Assembly (NCBI GenBank): GCA_002304845.1 | Contig: DBPM01000018.1 | Span: 6,157-21,053 of the forward strand | Reading direction: 5' to 3' | DNA: 14,897 nucleotides | Source of the DNA: Candidatus Shapirobacteria bacterium UBA1420 | GTDB lineage: Bacteria; Patescibacteriota; Microgenomatia; UBA12405 | In this document: positions 6,670 through 14,400 of the stretch, piece after piece | How the letters are laid out: each line of letters starts with the position of its first letter | Numbering within the stretch: position 1 is the stretch's first letter | The notes under the pieces: generated by a model | Databases searched by the model: none | What the model was told of the DNA's origin: nothing | Seen by the model: the letters and a program-made list of their open reading frames with translations, nothing else | Program-made: the position numbers and the translations under genes

Positions 6670-7983
6670 GTTTAACTGCTTTGATAACCAAGAGTCAATT
6701 TCAGTAATTTTAACTCTAATTTGGGCCATAGTATCGCGGTCTCGAATACTAACAGTATTATCCTCCAAACTTTGATAATCAACCACAGCACACCAGGGAG
6801 TACCGATTTCATCTTGGCGACGGTACTTTTTACCGATATTATTGCTATCGTCAAAATCGACAGAGTATTTACTAGACAGGTCGGTATAAATTTTTTGAGC
6901 CAAGTTGACCAGCTCGGGTTTGTTGGCAGCGAGGGGGAAGATAGCCAGTTTATAAGCGGCGAGATGAGGATTAAGTTTGAGGAGAGTGCGGGTGTCACCG
7001 GATTTGGTTTTTTCCTCTTGGTAAGCATCAAGCAGTAAAAAGAAAAAACTGCGATCAATACCACCGGAACTTTCGACAATCCAGGGAATATAACGTTCGT
7101 TGGTACTTTGGTCGATATAAGATAAATCTTGACCGCTAAATTTGGAGTGTTGGGTCAGGTCGTAATCAGAGCGCCAATGAATCCCCTCCATTTCAGCCCA
7201 ACCCCAAGGAGCTTGATATTCGATATCGAAAGCTTTTTGAGCGTAAAAAACTAATTCATCTTTTTCATGTTGACGGAAACGGAGATTGTCCGGTTGGTTG
7301 AAATATTTTTGATACCAAGTCATACGATTTTCTTTCCAGTACTCATACCATTTATCCATTTCTTTGGGATGAACAAAATACTGGATATCCCATTGTTCAA
7401 ACTCACGAGTGCGATATAAAAAGTTTTTGGGAGTTACTTCATTTCTAAAAGCTTTACCAATTTGGGCAATCCCAAAAGGAATTTTCACCCGAGTCGAGTC
7501 AACAATATTTTTGAAATCAAGATAAATAGTTTGGCAAGCCTCTCCTCTTAAATAAGCAGGTAATTTTTCACCTTCAATGACGCCGATTTCAGTTTCAAAA
7601 AGAATGTTGTATTTGCGACCTTCGGTTAGAGGGCCACCACATTCGGGACATTGGGAATTATCGTCCAGCAAATCGAGGCGAAAACGTTTGTGACATTTCT
7701 TACACTCGACCATAGTGTCGGTGAAATTAGTGACATGGCCGGAAGCTTCCCAGACTTTGGGATGAGTGATAATGGTACCGTCGATTAAAACCATGTCGGA
7801 GCGTAGTTGGACATTATCTTTAATCCAGAGATCTTTCCAATTTTTTTTCATGAGAGAACCGATGGGACCGTAATCATAAAAACCTTGAACCCCACCATAA
7901 ATTTCCGAATTTTGAAAAATAATCCCCCGACGTTTACAAAGAGAGACTATTTTTTGAACTTTATCGTCACTATTGACTACCAT
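6667..7983 (-). CDS. glyQS: Glycyl-tRNA synthetase, dimeric class II type
   Basis: This enzyme charges tRNA-Gly with glycine in the cytoplasm. The 438-residue product is the single-chain alpha2 type rather than the alpha2beta2 glyQ/glyS type. It shows IYGGVQGFYDYGP (28-40), an inserted four-cysteine zinc site (Cys94, Cys97, Cys112, Cys115), motif 2 around FRNEVTPKNFLYRTREFEQ (179-197), and motif 3 as ESSGGIDRSFFFLLLDAY (304-321; usually S-A-G-x-D-R). A C-terminal anticodon-binding domain (about 345-435) carries GKKYRRQDEIGTPW (384-397). Length is normal to slightly short for the family. It starts 18 bases after recO and ends 4 bases before the lipoprotein gene. No Shine-Dalgarno motif is visible; the ten bases around the start (TAAGCACATG on the coding strand) recur at the lipoprotein start. 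Confidence 0.96.
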   Translation of the reverse strand: MVVNSDDKVQKIVSLCKRRGIIFQNSEIYGGVQGFYDYGPIGSLMKKNWKDLWIKDNVQLRSDMVLIDGTIITHPKVWEASGHVTNFTDTMVECKKCHKRFRLDLLDDNSQCPECGGPLTEGRKYNILFETEIGVIEGEKLPAYLRGEACQTIYLDFKNIVDSTRVKIPFGIAQIGKAFRNEVTPKNFLYRTREFEQWDIQYFVHPKEMDKWYEYWKENRMTWYQKYFNQPDNLRFRQHEKDELVFYAQKAFDIEYQAPWGWAEMEGIHWRSDYDLTQHSKFSGQDLSYIDQSTNERYIPWIVESSGGIDRSFFFLLLDAYQEEKTKSGDTRTLLKLNPHLAAYKLAIFPLAANKPELVNLAQKIYTDLSSKYSVDFDDSNNIGKKYRRQDEIGTPWCAVVDYQSLEDNTVSIRDRDTMAQIRVKITEIDSWLSKQLN

Positions 7984-7990
7984 GTGCTTA
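7981..7990 (-). repeat. Start-context 10-mer TAAGCACATG, copy 1 (glyQS start)
   Basis: On the coding strand the ten bases TAAGCACATG, ending in the glyQS start codon, are identical to those at the start of the lipoprotein gene (6660-6669). In this copy the TAA lies in the gap and is not the recO stop. No Shine-Dalgarno motif is present at either site. It may be a chance match or a short non-SD initiation context. Confidence 0.3.
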
Positions 7991-8001
7991 TTATAACTGA
8001 T

Positions 8002-8562
8002 TTAAATGAAAAGCTTTGGAGTTTTGAGGGGTTTTTCTAAAATAGATTCGAAATAATTTTTAATGGCTTTTTGAGCCTTTTGGTAGTCTTTTTGGTCAAA
8101 ATAAAGACTGATTTGAGGATTAAGACCAAAGCCGAGATTACGGATAAAATTAATTTCTTCGCGGATGAAATCAGGATAGTTATCCTGAGCTAGGGCTTGG
8201 GTGGCATTACTTAGATTCAAATAAATATCCGGTAGAATTTCCTCGGCGGGAATAATAGAGTTGGCGACTTCGTAGAGAAAAAAAAGCAGGTTATATTGGG
8301 AGAGTTTTTTGGGTTGTTTTAAAAAAGGACTAACACTTTCTGATTCGGACAACCAAAAGAAAGGGCCTTTTTGATAAAGATTAAATTTAATGACATTACC
8401 GATTTCTAGATGTCCTAAACGTCGACTTTTAATAGATCTGACACCCTTGGCTAGACAGGTAATTTTACCTAAATTTTGGGTAAAAATAGTTAATTGTAAA
8501 TCACCTTCGTGAAGTTTTTTTTTGTTGATAATAAGTCCCAGGCCTGAGGAAAAATGAGGCAT
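8002..8562 (-). CDS. recO: DNA repair protein RecO, short form
   Basis: RecO loads RecA onto SSB-coated single-stranded DNA together with RecR in the RecFOR gap-repair pathway. The 186-residue product begins with the RecO oligonucleotide-binding fold. It has the typical pattern GLIINKKKLHEGDLQLTIFT (residues 9-28, like the family's gIVLxxxxxgExDxLvtlft), GKITCLAKGVRSIKSRRLG (32-50, like GklxxxAkGxRkxxSRxxG) and an alternating beta stretch ending near residue 80. A helical C-terminal part follows (about 88-175). It is shorter than the usual 220-250 residues and lacks the zinc-binding cysteines many RecO proteins carry; Cys36 is the only cysteine. The start overlaps the stop of the DUF4012 gene by one base (TAATG), which favours coupled translation. 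The sequence similarity is at family level but weak in the C-terminal half. Confidence 0.82.
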   Translation of the reverse strand: MPHFSSGLGLIINKKKLHEGDLQLTIFTQNLGKITCLAKGVRSIKSRRLGHLEIGNVIKFNLYQKGPFFWLSESESVSPFLKQPKKLSQYNLLFFLYEVANSIIPAEEILPDIYLNLSNATQALAQDNYPDFIREEINFIRNLGFGLNPQISLYFDQKDYQKAQKAIKNYFESILEKPLKTPKLFI

Positions 8563-10493
8563 TAGAGAGCTAGTTTGATAGTTTTGTCAGCCACCCAAGA
8601 GAAAGTGTCGGTGCTGCGACCATTAACTTTGAGTTCATATTCAACTGCTTTGGTGCCGGGTTGTTTTTGTAAAAGCAGAGTGTAATCTTTACTTGGTTTA
8701 ACTGAGGAAATGTATTCGACAGTGACTTTACTGCTGGAACTGGCATAAAGGGGGTATTTATTACCATAAAAACCTTCAAAGACTTGTTTACCGAGTTCTT
8801 CATATTGAACAGGTTCAATCTCGGAACCGGTGATTTTTTCCAGTTTACTGCCTATGGGGGTATAGACTCTAAAAAGATTTCGGTAGGCGGCGGCATTTAG
8901 ACATAAATCCCCTTTTTCTAAATTACAGTTAGAGGCCTTAAAAGGATTGGTGTAGGTGATAGTAAATTTGTGCTGAACTTGATTATTTTTACTTTCGATT
9001 TCGTGGAGAATTTTTTGAGTGATAAAAAGATTACTTTTAGCACTGGCAAAATTAGCATCATTGAGGTGAAAATAATCAGTATTTTCCGGTGTTTGGGCAA
9101 TATGTCCAGCAATATTGGCTTTTTGAGCAGCTTGTTGAATTTCCGGATCGGTAAAGTAAAAAAGGACGTGTTTTTCATTTAGATTAGTAAAGAAGGCGGT
9201 GGCCAAGGGAGCCAGTTTGGATTTTTCCGAACCCATAGCATTGGCTAAAATAGCATGCATGACTGGACCTAAAAAGCCCTTGCGATCTTTGAGAATAAAA
9301 TCACGAGGACGACCAGCAATCCATTCGAGTTCATAGATAATATTGGGACAACCATTACAACGATTATCTTCTTTGGCGGTAAAGGTACCAACTTGGGTAT
9401 CAATTTTTTCCAAGACTTTGACAATATCAACTAAAATTTTAGTGTCCAAGGCGATGACAGCATCAAACTCGGTTTTTTTACCCATGGCTTTGTAATATTG
9501 ATCAAGAAAAATCTTAGCATCGGTAGGAAAGTCCGGGGAAAGATTAGAATCACGCAGATTGAGATAAGGTACGTTGATATGGTAAGACTTAATCAATCGA
9601 GGAGCCGGGGTGGTGCTGGAAATTTTATCATCAAGGTCATAAATATTACTGGAAGATCCGGCAGTAATTTTACCCTTATCAACTTTAAGAGTGGTGTAAG
9701 CGGTCCAAAAGCCACCGCTGGGACGCAACTCAGCATCATTTTGGAAAATGACTAAATAATTTCGGGGCTTGTCTTTACCTAAAAGCCAGGAACTTTTACT
9801 CAAGATTGGTTTACCATTGCTAACATAGTTTTGAAATTCTCCAACTAGTTGTCTAACTTTGTTAAAGTTTTGATGAATAGAAATATCCTTATAAGTTTCC
9901 GGATAACGATTAATATCGATGGTGGCTAAAAGTTGGTCGATTTCAGTGACTTTATTATTGATGGTGTCAAAATGAGGTAAAATACTTTCGATTGATTGTG
10001 TCAAGAAATTGATTCTGTCCTCGGTTGTTTGAGCACTACTGGTGCCAGCACCTTTAAGTCCTAGGAAATCGGCATAGGGCTCAACGGCTTGAATAAGAAT
10101 ATCGCCAGTGTCCAGGGAGTCATAGCCGACTTTAACTAGAGTTTTAGCATCTTTATAATAATTTTTGGCAACCGGAATGGCTCGAAGATAAGCCATGAGA
10201 TTGAGTTTTTTATCAACTTCAGTGATTTGTTGTCGTAAATTAAGCAGGCTTTGTTTACCTTGATTAAGGTCTTTGTCAGCTAGAGATGTTTGGAGTTGTC
10301 CAGCAACTGTTTTAGTCTTATCAACTTCTTTGATTAAGGCTTGAGCTGGTAGATACAAAAAGAAAAAACTAAGGGTTCCTAAGCCCAATAAAACCAATAA
10401 AATAATTATTAAAAACTTAGGAATTTTAGGTAATTTCTTTTTCTTGGTCAGGACAGGTTTTGGTTTAGGAGAAAGGGCAGTAGGAATTTCCAT
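8562..10493 (-). CDS. Membrane-anchored DUF4012 protein
   Basis: The 643-residue product has a basic cytoplasmic start (KKKKLPKIPK, 17-26), one transmembrane helix (about 27-49) and a large outward-facing region. After a helical, probably coiled-coil part (50-230) comes the DUF4012 core, recognised by NYLVIFQNDAELRPSGGF (245-262), RDSNLSPDFP (314-323) and FDAVIALDTKILVDIVKVLE (343-362). Cys379/Cys382 (CNGC) and Cys523/Cys531 could be disulfide pairs outside the membrane. DUF4012 proteins are common in Patescibacteria and some Gram-positive bacteria, often beside polysaccharide genes; their activity is not established to my knowledge. It follows the sugar-phosphate transferase by 21 bases, the largest gap in the window. 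A role in export or anchoring of the glycan made by the upstream genes is inference. Confidence 0.88.
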   Translation of the reverse strand: MEIPTALSPKPKPVLTKKKKLPKIPKFLIIILLVLLGLGTLSFFFLYLPAQALIKEVDKTKTVAGQLQTSLADKDLNQGKQSLLNLRQQITEVDKKLNLMAYLRAIPVAKNYYKDAKTLVKVGYDSLDTGDILIQAVEPYADFLGLKGAGTSSAQTTEDRINFLTQSIESILPHFDTINNKVTEIDQLLATIDINRYPETYKDISIHQNFNKVRQLVGEFQNYVSNGKPILSKSSWLLGKDKPRNYLVIFQNDAELRPSGGFWTAYTTLKVDKGKITAGSSSNIYDLDDKISSTTPAPRLIKSYHINVPYLNLRDSNLSPDFPTDAKIFLDQYYKAMGKKTEFDAVIALDTKILVDIVKVLEKIDTQVGTFTAKEDNRCNGCPNIIYELEWIAGRPRDFILKDRKGFLGPVMHAILANAMGSEKSKLAPLATAFFTNLNEKHVLFYFTDPEIQQAAQKANIAGHIAQTPENTDYFHLNDANFASAKSNLFITQKILHEIESKNNQVQHKFTITYTNPFKASNCNLEKGDLCLNAAAYRNLFRVYTPIGSKLEKITGSEIEPVQYEELGKQVFEGFYGNKYPLYASSSSKVTVEYISSVKPSKDYTLLLQKQPGTKAVEYELKVNGRSTDTFSWVADKTIKLAL

Positions 10494-10514
10494 GTCTTAA
10501 TTCTAGCATGAAGA
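10494..10514 (-). other. Longest gene-free gap (21 bases)
   Basis: This is the longest stretch without coding sequence in the window, between the sugar-phosphate transferase and the DUF4012 gene. It holds no convincing Shine-Dalgarno motif (only AAGA close to the ATG), no hairpin with a T-run, and is too short for a complete promoter. The only other gaps are 18 bases (7984-8001), 14 bases (3425-3438), 4 bases (6663-6666) and 3 bases (1570-1572). Any internal promoter must therefore lie inside coding sequence. Confidence 0.8.
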
Positions 10515-11180
10515 TTACCAGTTAGAAAACATAGCAAAAGGAGTTTTGAGAATAATGAGAAGTTCTTCTCTAAGAGAGCGATTTTTAATATAGTCTGAGT
10601 CCATTTTAGAGCGTTTTTCGAAAGGAAGTTCATTGCGACCTGAAACTTGCCAAGGACCGGTGATACCGGGTTTGACGGAACGAATATCGGCGATGTAAGC
10701 TCTGGTCTGAGGATATTTTTTGGCGTATTCTTTTAATTCTTCATCTCGGTAGGCACGAGGTCCGACCAAACTCATCTCACCTTTGAGGACATTAATAAAT
10801 TGAGGCATTTCATCAATGGAGGTGGCGCGAATAAAACGACCGATGGGAGTAATACGAGGATCTTCTCTAGCGGATAGTTTCCAATCATTGGCTTTGTACT
10901 TTTTCCAAAGCTCAGGATAATTTTCTTTTAAAAATTTATCGTTATCCCCGACTCTCATGGAGCGAAATTTATACATATCAAATTCTTTGTTTTGACCAAC
11001 ACGTTTTTGTTTAAAAATAACAGGCCCAGGTGAAGTTAATTTAATAATGATAGAAGTAATAATTAAAATTGGTGAAAAAATAATAATAAGAATGATGGAA
11101 CTAGAGATGTCCATAATCCTTTTGATGGGGTCAAAGAGCCTAACTCGAAGGTTGTAGAAAGGAATGTTTCTACTAGTCAT
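10515..11180 (-). CDS. Polyprenyl-phosphate sugar-1-phosphate transferase (bacterial sugar transferase, monotopic PGT)
   Basis: Enzymes of this family move a sugar-1-phosphate from a UDP-sugar to undecaprenyl phosphate on the inner face of the membrane and so start a lipid-linked glycan. The 221-residue product is the compact PglC/WbaP-core form. It has KRIMD (20-24), a re-entrant hydrophobic helix (25-48) with the Ser-Pro kink (36-37), SPGPVIFKQKRVG (50-62), KFRSM (71-75), the catalytic Asp123-Glu124 in SIDEMPQ, SLVGPRAY (137-144) and KPGITGPWQVSGRNEL (170-185). All key residues are present. The sugar donor (for example galactose, glucose or a diNAc-sugar) cannot be read from sequence. The start overlaps the guanylyltransferase gene by 8 bases. 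Together with the GTs upstream it defines a surface-glycan assembly module. Confidence 0.94.
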   Translation of the reverse strand: MTSRNIPFYNLRVRLFDPIKRIMDISSSIILIIIFSPILIITSIIIKLTSPGPVIFKQKRVGQNKEFDMYKFRSMRVGDNDKFLKENYPELWKKYKANDWKLSAREDPRITPIGRFIRATSIDEMPQFINVLKGEMSLVGPRAYRDEELKEYAKKYPQTRAYIADIRSVKPGITGPWQVSGRNELPFEKRSKMDSDYIKNRSLREELLIILKTPFAMFSNW

Positions 11181-12246
11181 GTTTACCGGTAAAAAAGGAT
11201 TTTAATTTAGGTTGAGAGACTAATTTAGTGATCAGATCTTTGACTTGATAAGAACCACCTTCTTTTAAATTGCAAACCAACAGAGCATCAGGAGTATCAA
11301 TAATGGCGATATCTTCGAGATTAACTAAGCCAACAACCTTTTGAGTTGAGGAATGAACCAGACAGTTTTTAGAATTAATTTCCACCATTTTTTGGGTGGG
11401 AGTCAGGGCAACCACCTGATTTTTTTTACCAGCAATTTGACGACGAATAGCTGACCATTCACCGATATCACTCCAAGCAAAAGTGGTGGGGATAAGATGA
11501 AGATTTTTGGATTTTTCAGAAATGGCTACATCTAGAGCTAAGGCTGGTGAGAGACTATAAATTTTTTGAATGACTTTTGAATTTTGGGGGTGATTATAAA
11601 TTTGGTCATAGAGAGGTAAGTATTCAGGTTGGTGTTTCTTAAATTCGCTGAGTAGACGAGAAACTTTGAAAGTATAAATACCACTATTCCAAAAGGTATG
11701 ACCTTGATTGATAAGATTTTGGGCCACAGCAATACTGGGTTTTTCAATAAATTTTTTAACTTTTAGTTTAGCGTCGGTAACTATGTAGCCATAGGCAGGA
11801 TTGGGTAAAGTAGGTTTGATGCCATAGACCACAATTTTGTCATGGAGGCTAGTGACCACGCCTCGGTTGATGTTTTTAATGAACTTATCAAGGTTACCAA
11901 TGTAATGATCGGAGGGAAAACTGGTAATCACAGCATTGGGATCTTGTTGGGAGATAACCGCTGAGGCATAAAGAAGGGCCATGGCAGTATTCTTTTTTTG
12001 AGGTTCTGAAAGGATGTTTTGATAAGGAAAGGATTTACCCAAATCTTTTTTAATGAGATTGGTATATTTATAGTTGGTAACAATAAAAATATTTTTTAGA
12101 GGAACCAATTTTTTAGCGCGCAGGAGAGTTTCTTTTAAGAGAGAATTTTTGGAAAAGAGAGTCAGAAATTGTTTGGGTTTTTCAACCCGAGAGAGAGGCC
12201 ACAGTCTAGGTCCGGTACCTCCGGAAAGAATTACGATGTAGTGCAT
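11173..12246 (-). CDS. manC: Mannose-1-phosphate guanylyltransferase
   Basis: This enzyme makes GDP-mannose from mannose-1-phosphate and GTP, supplying donor sugar to mannosyltransferases. The 357-residue product carries the nucleotidyltransferase signature GGTGPRLWPLSR...KPKQF (9-27), EPQKKNTAMA (81-90), FPSDHYI (110-116), YGIKPTLPNPAYGYI (141-155), FIEKP (166-170), FWNSGIYTFK (185-194) and WSDIGEWSAI (258-267). Length fits a stand-alone guanylyltransferase with a short C-terminal beta-helix part and no phosphomannose-isomerase cupin domain. Two departures from consensus are visible: GGTGPR for GGxGTR in the nucleotide-binding loop, and NPAYGYI where ETGYGYI is usual. The start is inside the preceding GT4 gene (16-base overlap). 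Its place in a glycosyltransferase cluster suggests that at least one neighbour uses GDP-mannose. Confidence 0.92.
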   Translation of the reverse strand: MHYIVILSGGTGPRLWPLSRVEKPKQFLTLFSKNSLLKETLLRAKKLVPLKNIFIVTNYKYTNLIKKDLGKSFPYQNILSEPQKKNTAMALLYASAVISQQDPNAVITSFPSDHYIGNLDKFIKNINRGVVTSLHDKIVVYGIKPTLPNPAYGYIVTDAKLKVKKFIEKPSIAVAQNLINQGHTFWNSGIYTFKVSRLLSEFKKHQPEYLPLYDQIYNHPQNSKVIQKIYSLSPALALDVAISEKSKNLHLIPTTFAWSDIGEWSAIRRQIAGKKNQVVALTPTQKMVEINSKNCLVHSSTQKVVGLVNLEDIAIIDTPDALLVCNLKEGGSYQVKDLITKLVSQPKLKSFFTGKHD

Positions 12247-13277
12247 AAAGAATTAATTTCTTTTTTAAAGTGTAGCATAAAGTTTTGGTGACTAAATTTA
12301 AGGGCTTGACGACGACAATCAGCAGGAAGAGAGGGTTTTTTGAGGTATTTTTTAACGGCTAAAATCAAGGATTTGGAATTTTGACGATTGAATAAAATAC
12401 CGGTTTTACCGTTAACTACAGTTTCAGTGGCACCACCACGATTATAGGCGATGACTCCCCTACCGCAGGCCATGGCTTCAAGAACGGTTAAGCCAAAATC
12501 TTCAAATTGGGGATGAATTAAAGCCTGAGCATTTTGATAAAGATGAATCAGTTTTGATTCGGATACCGAAGCTAAAAATTGGATATTTGGATGATGTCCG
12601 GCCAGTTTTTTAAAATATGGATAATCACGACCGGTACCAACAATTTTCAGCGGATAGTTAAGTTTTTTGAAAGCCTGGATAGCGATATCAATTTTTTTGT
12701 GTTTAACCAGACGAGAAACTAAAAGAAAATAACTTTGAGCTTTTTTGGTATTGGGAATGAACTTATCAGTATCAATCCCGGGATAAACTACTGTAGCCGG
12801 GCGGTGGTAATGTTTTTGAATTCGTTTAGCCACGGTTTTAGAATTACAAAAAATGGCATCGGGACGTTGAGCATAAATCAAATCGATTTTTTGGTATTTT
12901 TTGAGAATGTTTTTGAGTAAAAAAGGTGGTACCTGATAAAGATAGCGATTGATGTTGTGAAAATAACAGAGGTAAAAAGTTTTAGGGAGAGTTAGAAAAG
13001 AATGGCCGACATGGGAGGTGGTAGAAATGAGAAGATCATAGTCGGAAAAATTAATTTGTTCCAAGCGATAACTATAAAAAGGGGTGTAAATTAGTTTATT
13101 TTTGAGGTTCAGGGTGAAAATTCGGTGAGTTTTTGGTAGCCAAGGAGTTTTTTGAGGTTGATAGTCAAGGGTGTAAATGTCGGCTTGAGGATAAAGTTTA
13201 AGAATATCCAAAAGAACCCTTTCAGCTCCTCCCCATTGATTGAGCCAGTCATAATAAACAGCAACTTTAAGAGGCAT
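12231..13277 (-). CDS. Glycosyltransferase family 4 (GT-B fold)
   Basis: This is a retaining GT-B glycosyltransferase that adds a sugar from a nucleotide-sugar donor, probably to a lipid-linked or surface glycan at the cytoplasmic membrane face. From ATG 13277 the protein has 348 residues. The N-terminal domain starts LKVAVYYDWLNQWGGAERVL, with the acceptor-side GGAE motif. The C-terminal donor domain has VVYPGID, LVSRLVKHKK, IVGTGRDYPYF and the E-x7-E motif EDFGLTVLE, followed by AMACGRGVIAYNRGG. The resemblance is to WbaZ-like mannosyltransferases, which fits the adjacent guanylyltransferase, but the donor is not proven. A TTG two codons upstream (13283) is an alternative start; ATG gives an 11-base overlap with the upstream gene. 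No Shine-Dalgarno motif. Confidence 0.9.
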   Translation of the reverse strand: MPLKVAVYYDWLNQWGGAERVLLDILKLYPQADIYTLDYQPQKTPWLPKTHRIFTLNLKNKLIYTPFYSYRLEQINFSDYDLLISTTSHVGHSFLTLPKTFYLCYFHNINRYLYQVPPFLLKNILKKYQKIDLIYAQRPDAIFCNSKTVAKRIQKHYHRPATVVYPGIDTDKFIPNTKKAQSYFLLVSRLVKHKKIDIAIQAFKKLNYPLKIVGTGRDYPYFKKLAGHHPNIQFLASVSESKLIHLYQNAQALIHPQFEDFGLTVLEAMACGRGVIAYNRGGATETVVNGKTGILFNRQNSKSLILAVKKYLKKPSLPADCRRQALKFSHQNFMLHFKKEINSLCTTS

Positions 13278-14400
13278 TGGCAATACGTTTATAAAAATCC
13301 AAAGTTTGGTGGGCAGTGGAGCTCCAGCTGTATTTTTTAAAATGTTGTTGACCGGTTTGAATTAATTTTTCTCTAAGTTTGGGTGAAGTTTGGAGAAGTT
13401 TAATTTTATCAACCAGATCGGCAGGATTATGAGGATCAAAAAAGAGAGCGGCGTCTTGGTAAATTTCCGGTAAACAGCTGGATTTAGCGGCAATGACTGG
13501 ACAGTCGAGGGCCATGGCTTCCAGACCGGTGAGACTGAAACCTTCAAGTAAAGCAGGATGAACCAGAGCCAAGGCGTGTTGGTAAAGAGAGGCAAATTCC
13601 GAATCGGGGACATAACCTAGAAAATCAACTTGCTTATCGAGACCGCTTTGTCTGATTTTGGCATAAATTTTGTCGGTAAAAATTGAACGGGCACAGATAA
13701 TTTTAAGTTGGAGTTTAGGCAAGTTTTTAAGAGCTTCAAAAATAACCTCCACATTTTTATGAGGATAAAGATTACCGGTATAGAGAATATAATTTTGCTG
13801 TTTTAAAAGATAGTGATCCCTTTTGAGGGAATGTTTTTTAATAAAAACCGGATCGACAGCTTCATGAGTGACAATAATTTTTTCTGGAGGAAAATGATAG
13901 TGTTTGATAATATATTGTCGCCAAAAATCACTGGGAACGATAACAAAACTATTCAAGAGAATTAAACGAGTCATGAGTAAATATCCCCAATATTTAGGCC
14001 AATAAAGTAAAGGACTTCTAGTGGTGGTATCTTTGCCTTTGGAAAAATGACGGATTAAATCATGAACAGTGACCACTGATTTTTTGAAATAAAAAATAGG
14101 TTTATCTAGGTGGGTAAAATGAACTAAATCAGGTTGAAGGCGATGTAGAATTATCGGTAAAACAAGTTGTTCTTTGAAAGTGTAATGTCGGACATTGGTG
14201 ACAAAATAATTAAAAGAATTGCCCAAATCAGCTTTAATTTCAGACTCCAGTTCCGGATAAACCAAGAGAGTGTAACGGAAAGTTGTAAAATCAGTCAGTT
14301 TTTTGAGAGCAATTAAAAGATTTTTGGTGTAGCGACCTAGACCTGTGTGTTTGGGGCCATAGAGTCGGGCATCGATAACAATATGTTTTTTAACTTTCAT
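13267..14400 (-). CDS. Glycosyltransferase family 4, mannosyltransferase-like
   Basis: The 377-residue product is a second GT-B, GT4-family enzyme and is only distantly similar to its neighbour. Its N-terminal part has VIDARLYGPKHTGLGRYTKN (8-27), the DAR...G-x-GRY pattern seen in O-antigen mannosyltransferases of the WbpY/WbdB kind. VHDLIRHF (112-119) follows. The donor domain contains YTGNLYPHKN (207-216), LGYVPDSEFASLY (261-273), and the E-x7-E catalytic/donor motif EGFSLTGLE (286-294), followed by AMALDCPVIAAKSSCLPE. It begins with an ATGA overlap (4 bases) with the partial GT2 gene upstream; a weak AAGG lies 10 bases before the start. Given the GDP-mannose gene two genes downstream, mannose is a plausible donor (inference). 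Confidence 0.9.
   Translation of the reverse strand: MKVKKHIVIDARLYGPKHTGLGRYTKNLLIALKKLTDFTTFRYTLLVYPELESEIKADLGNSFNYFVTNVRHYTFKEQLVLPIILHRLQPDLVHFTHLDKPIFYFKKSVVTVHDLIRHFSKGKDTTTRSPLLYWPKYWGYLLMTRLILLNSFVIVPSDFWRQYIIKHYHFPPEKIIVTHEAVDPVFIKKHSLKRDHYLLKQQNYILYTGNLYPHKNVEVIFEALKNLPKLQLKIICARSIFTDKIYAKIRQSGLDKQVDFLGYVPDSEFASLYQHALALVHPALLEGFSLTGLEAMALDCPVIAAKSSCLPEIYQDAALFFDPHNPADLVDKIKLLQTSPKLREKLIQTGQQHFKKYSWSSTAHQTLDFYKRIANAS

Noticed and set aside
6721..7038. 105-codon plus-strand frame opposite glyQS
   Set aside because: It is antisense to conserved synthetase motif 3 and the anticodon domain, with no coding evidence of its own.
12231..14400. Tandem duplication of the two GT4 genes
   Set aside because: Apart from the shared GT4 E-x7-E and donor-site motifs, the two proteins differ in their N-terminal domains and most of their sequence, so a recent duplication is not supported.
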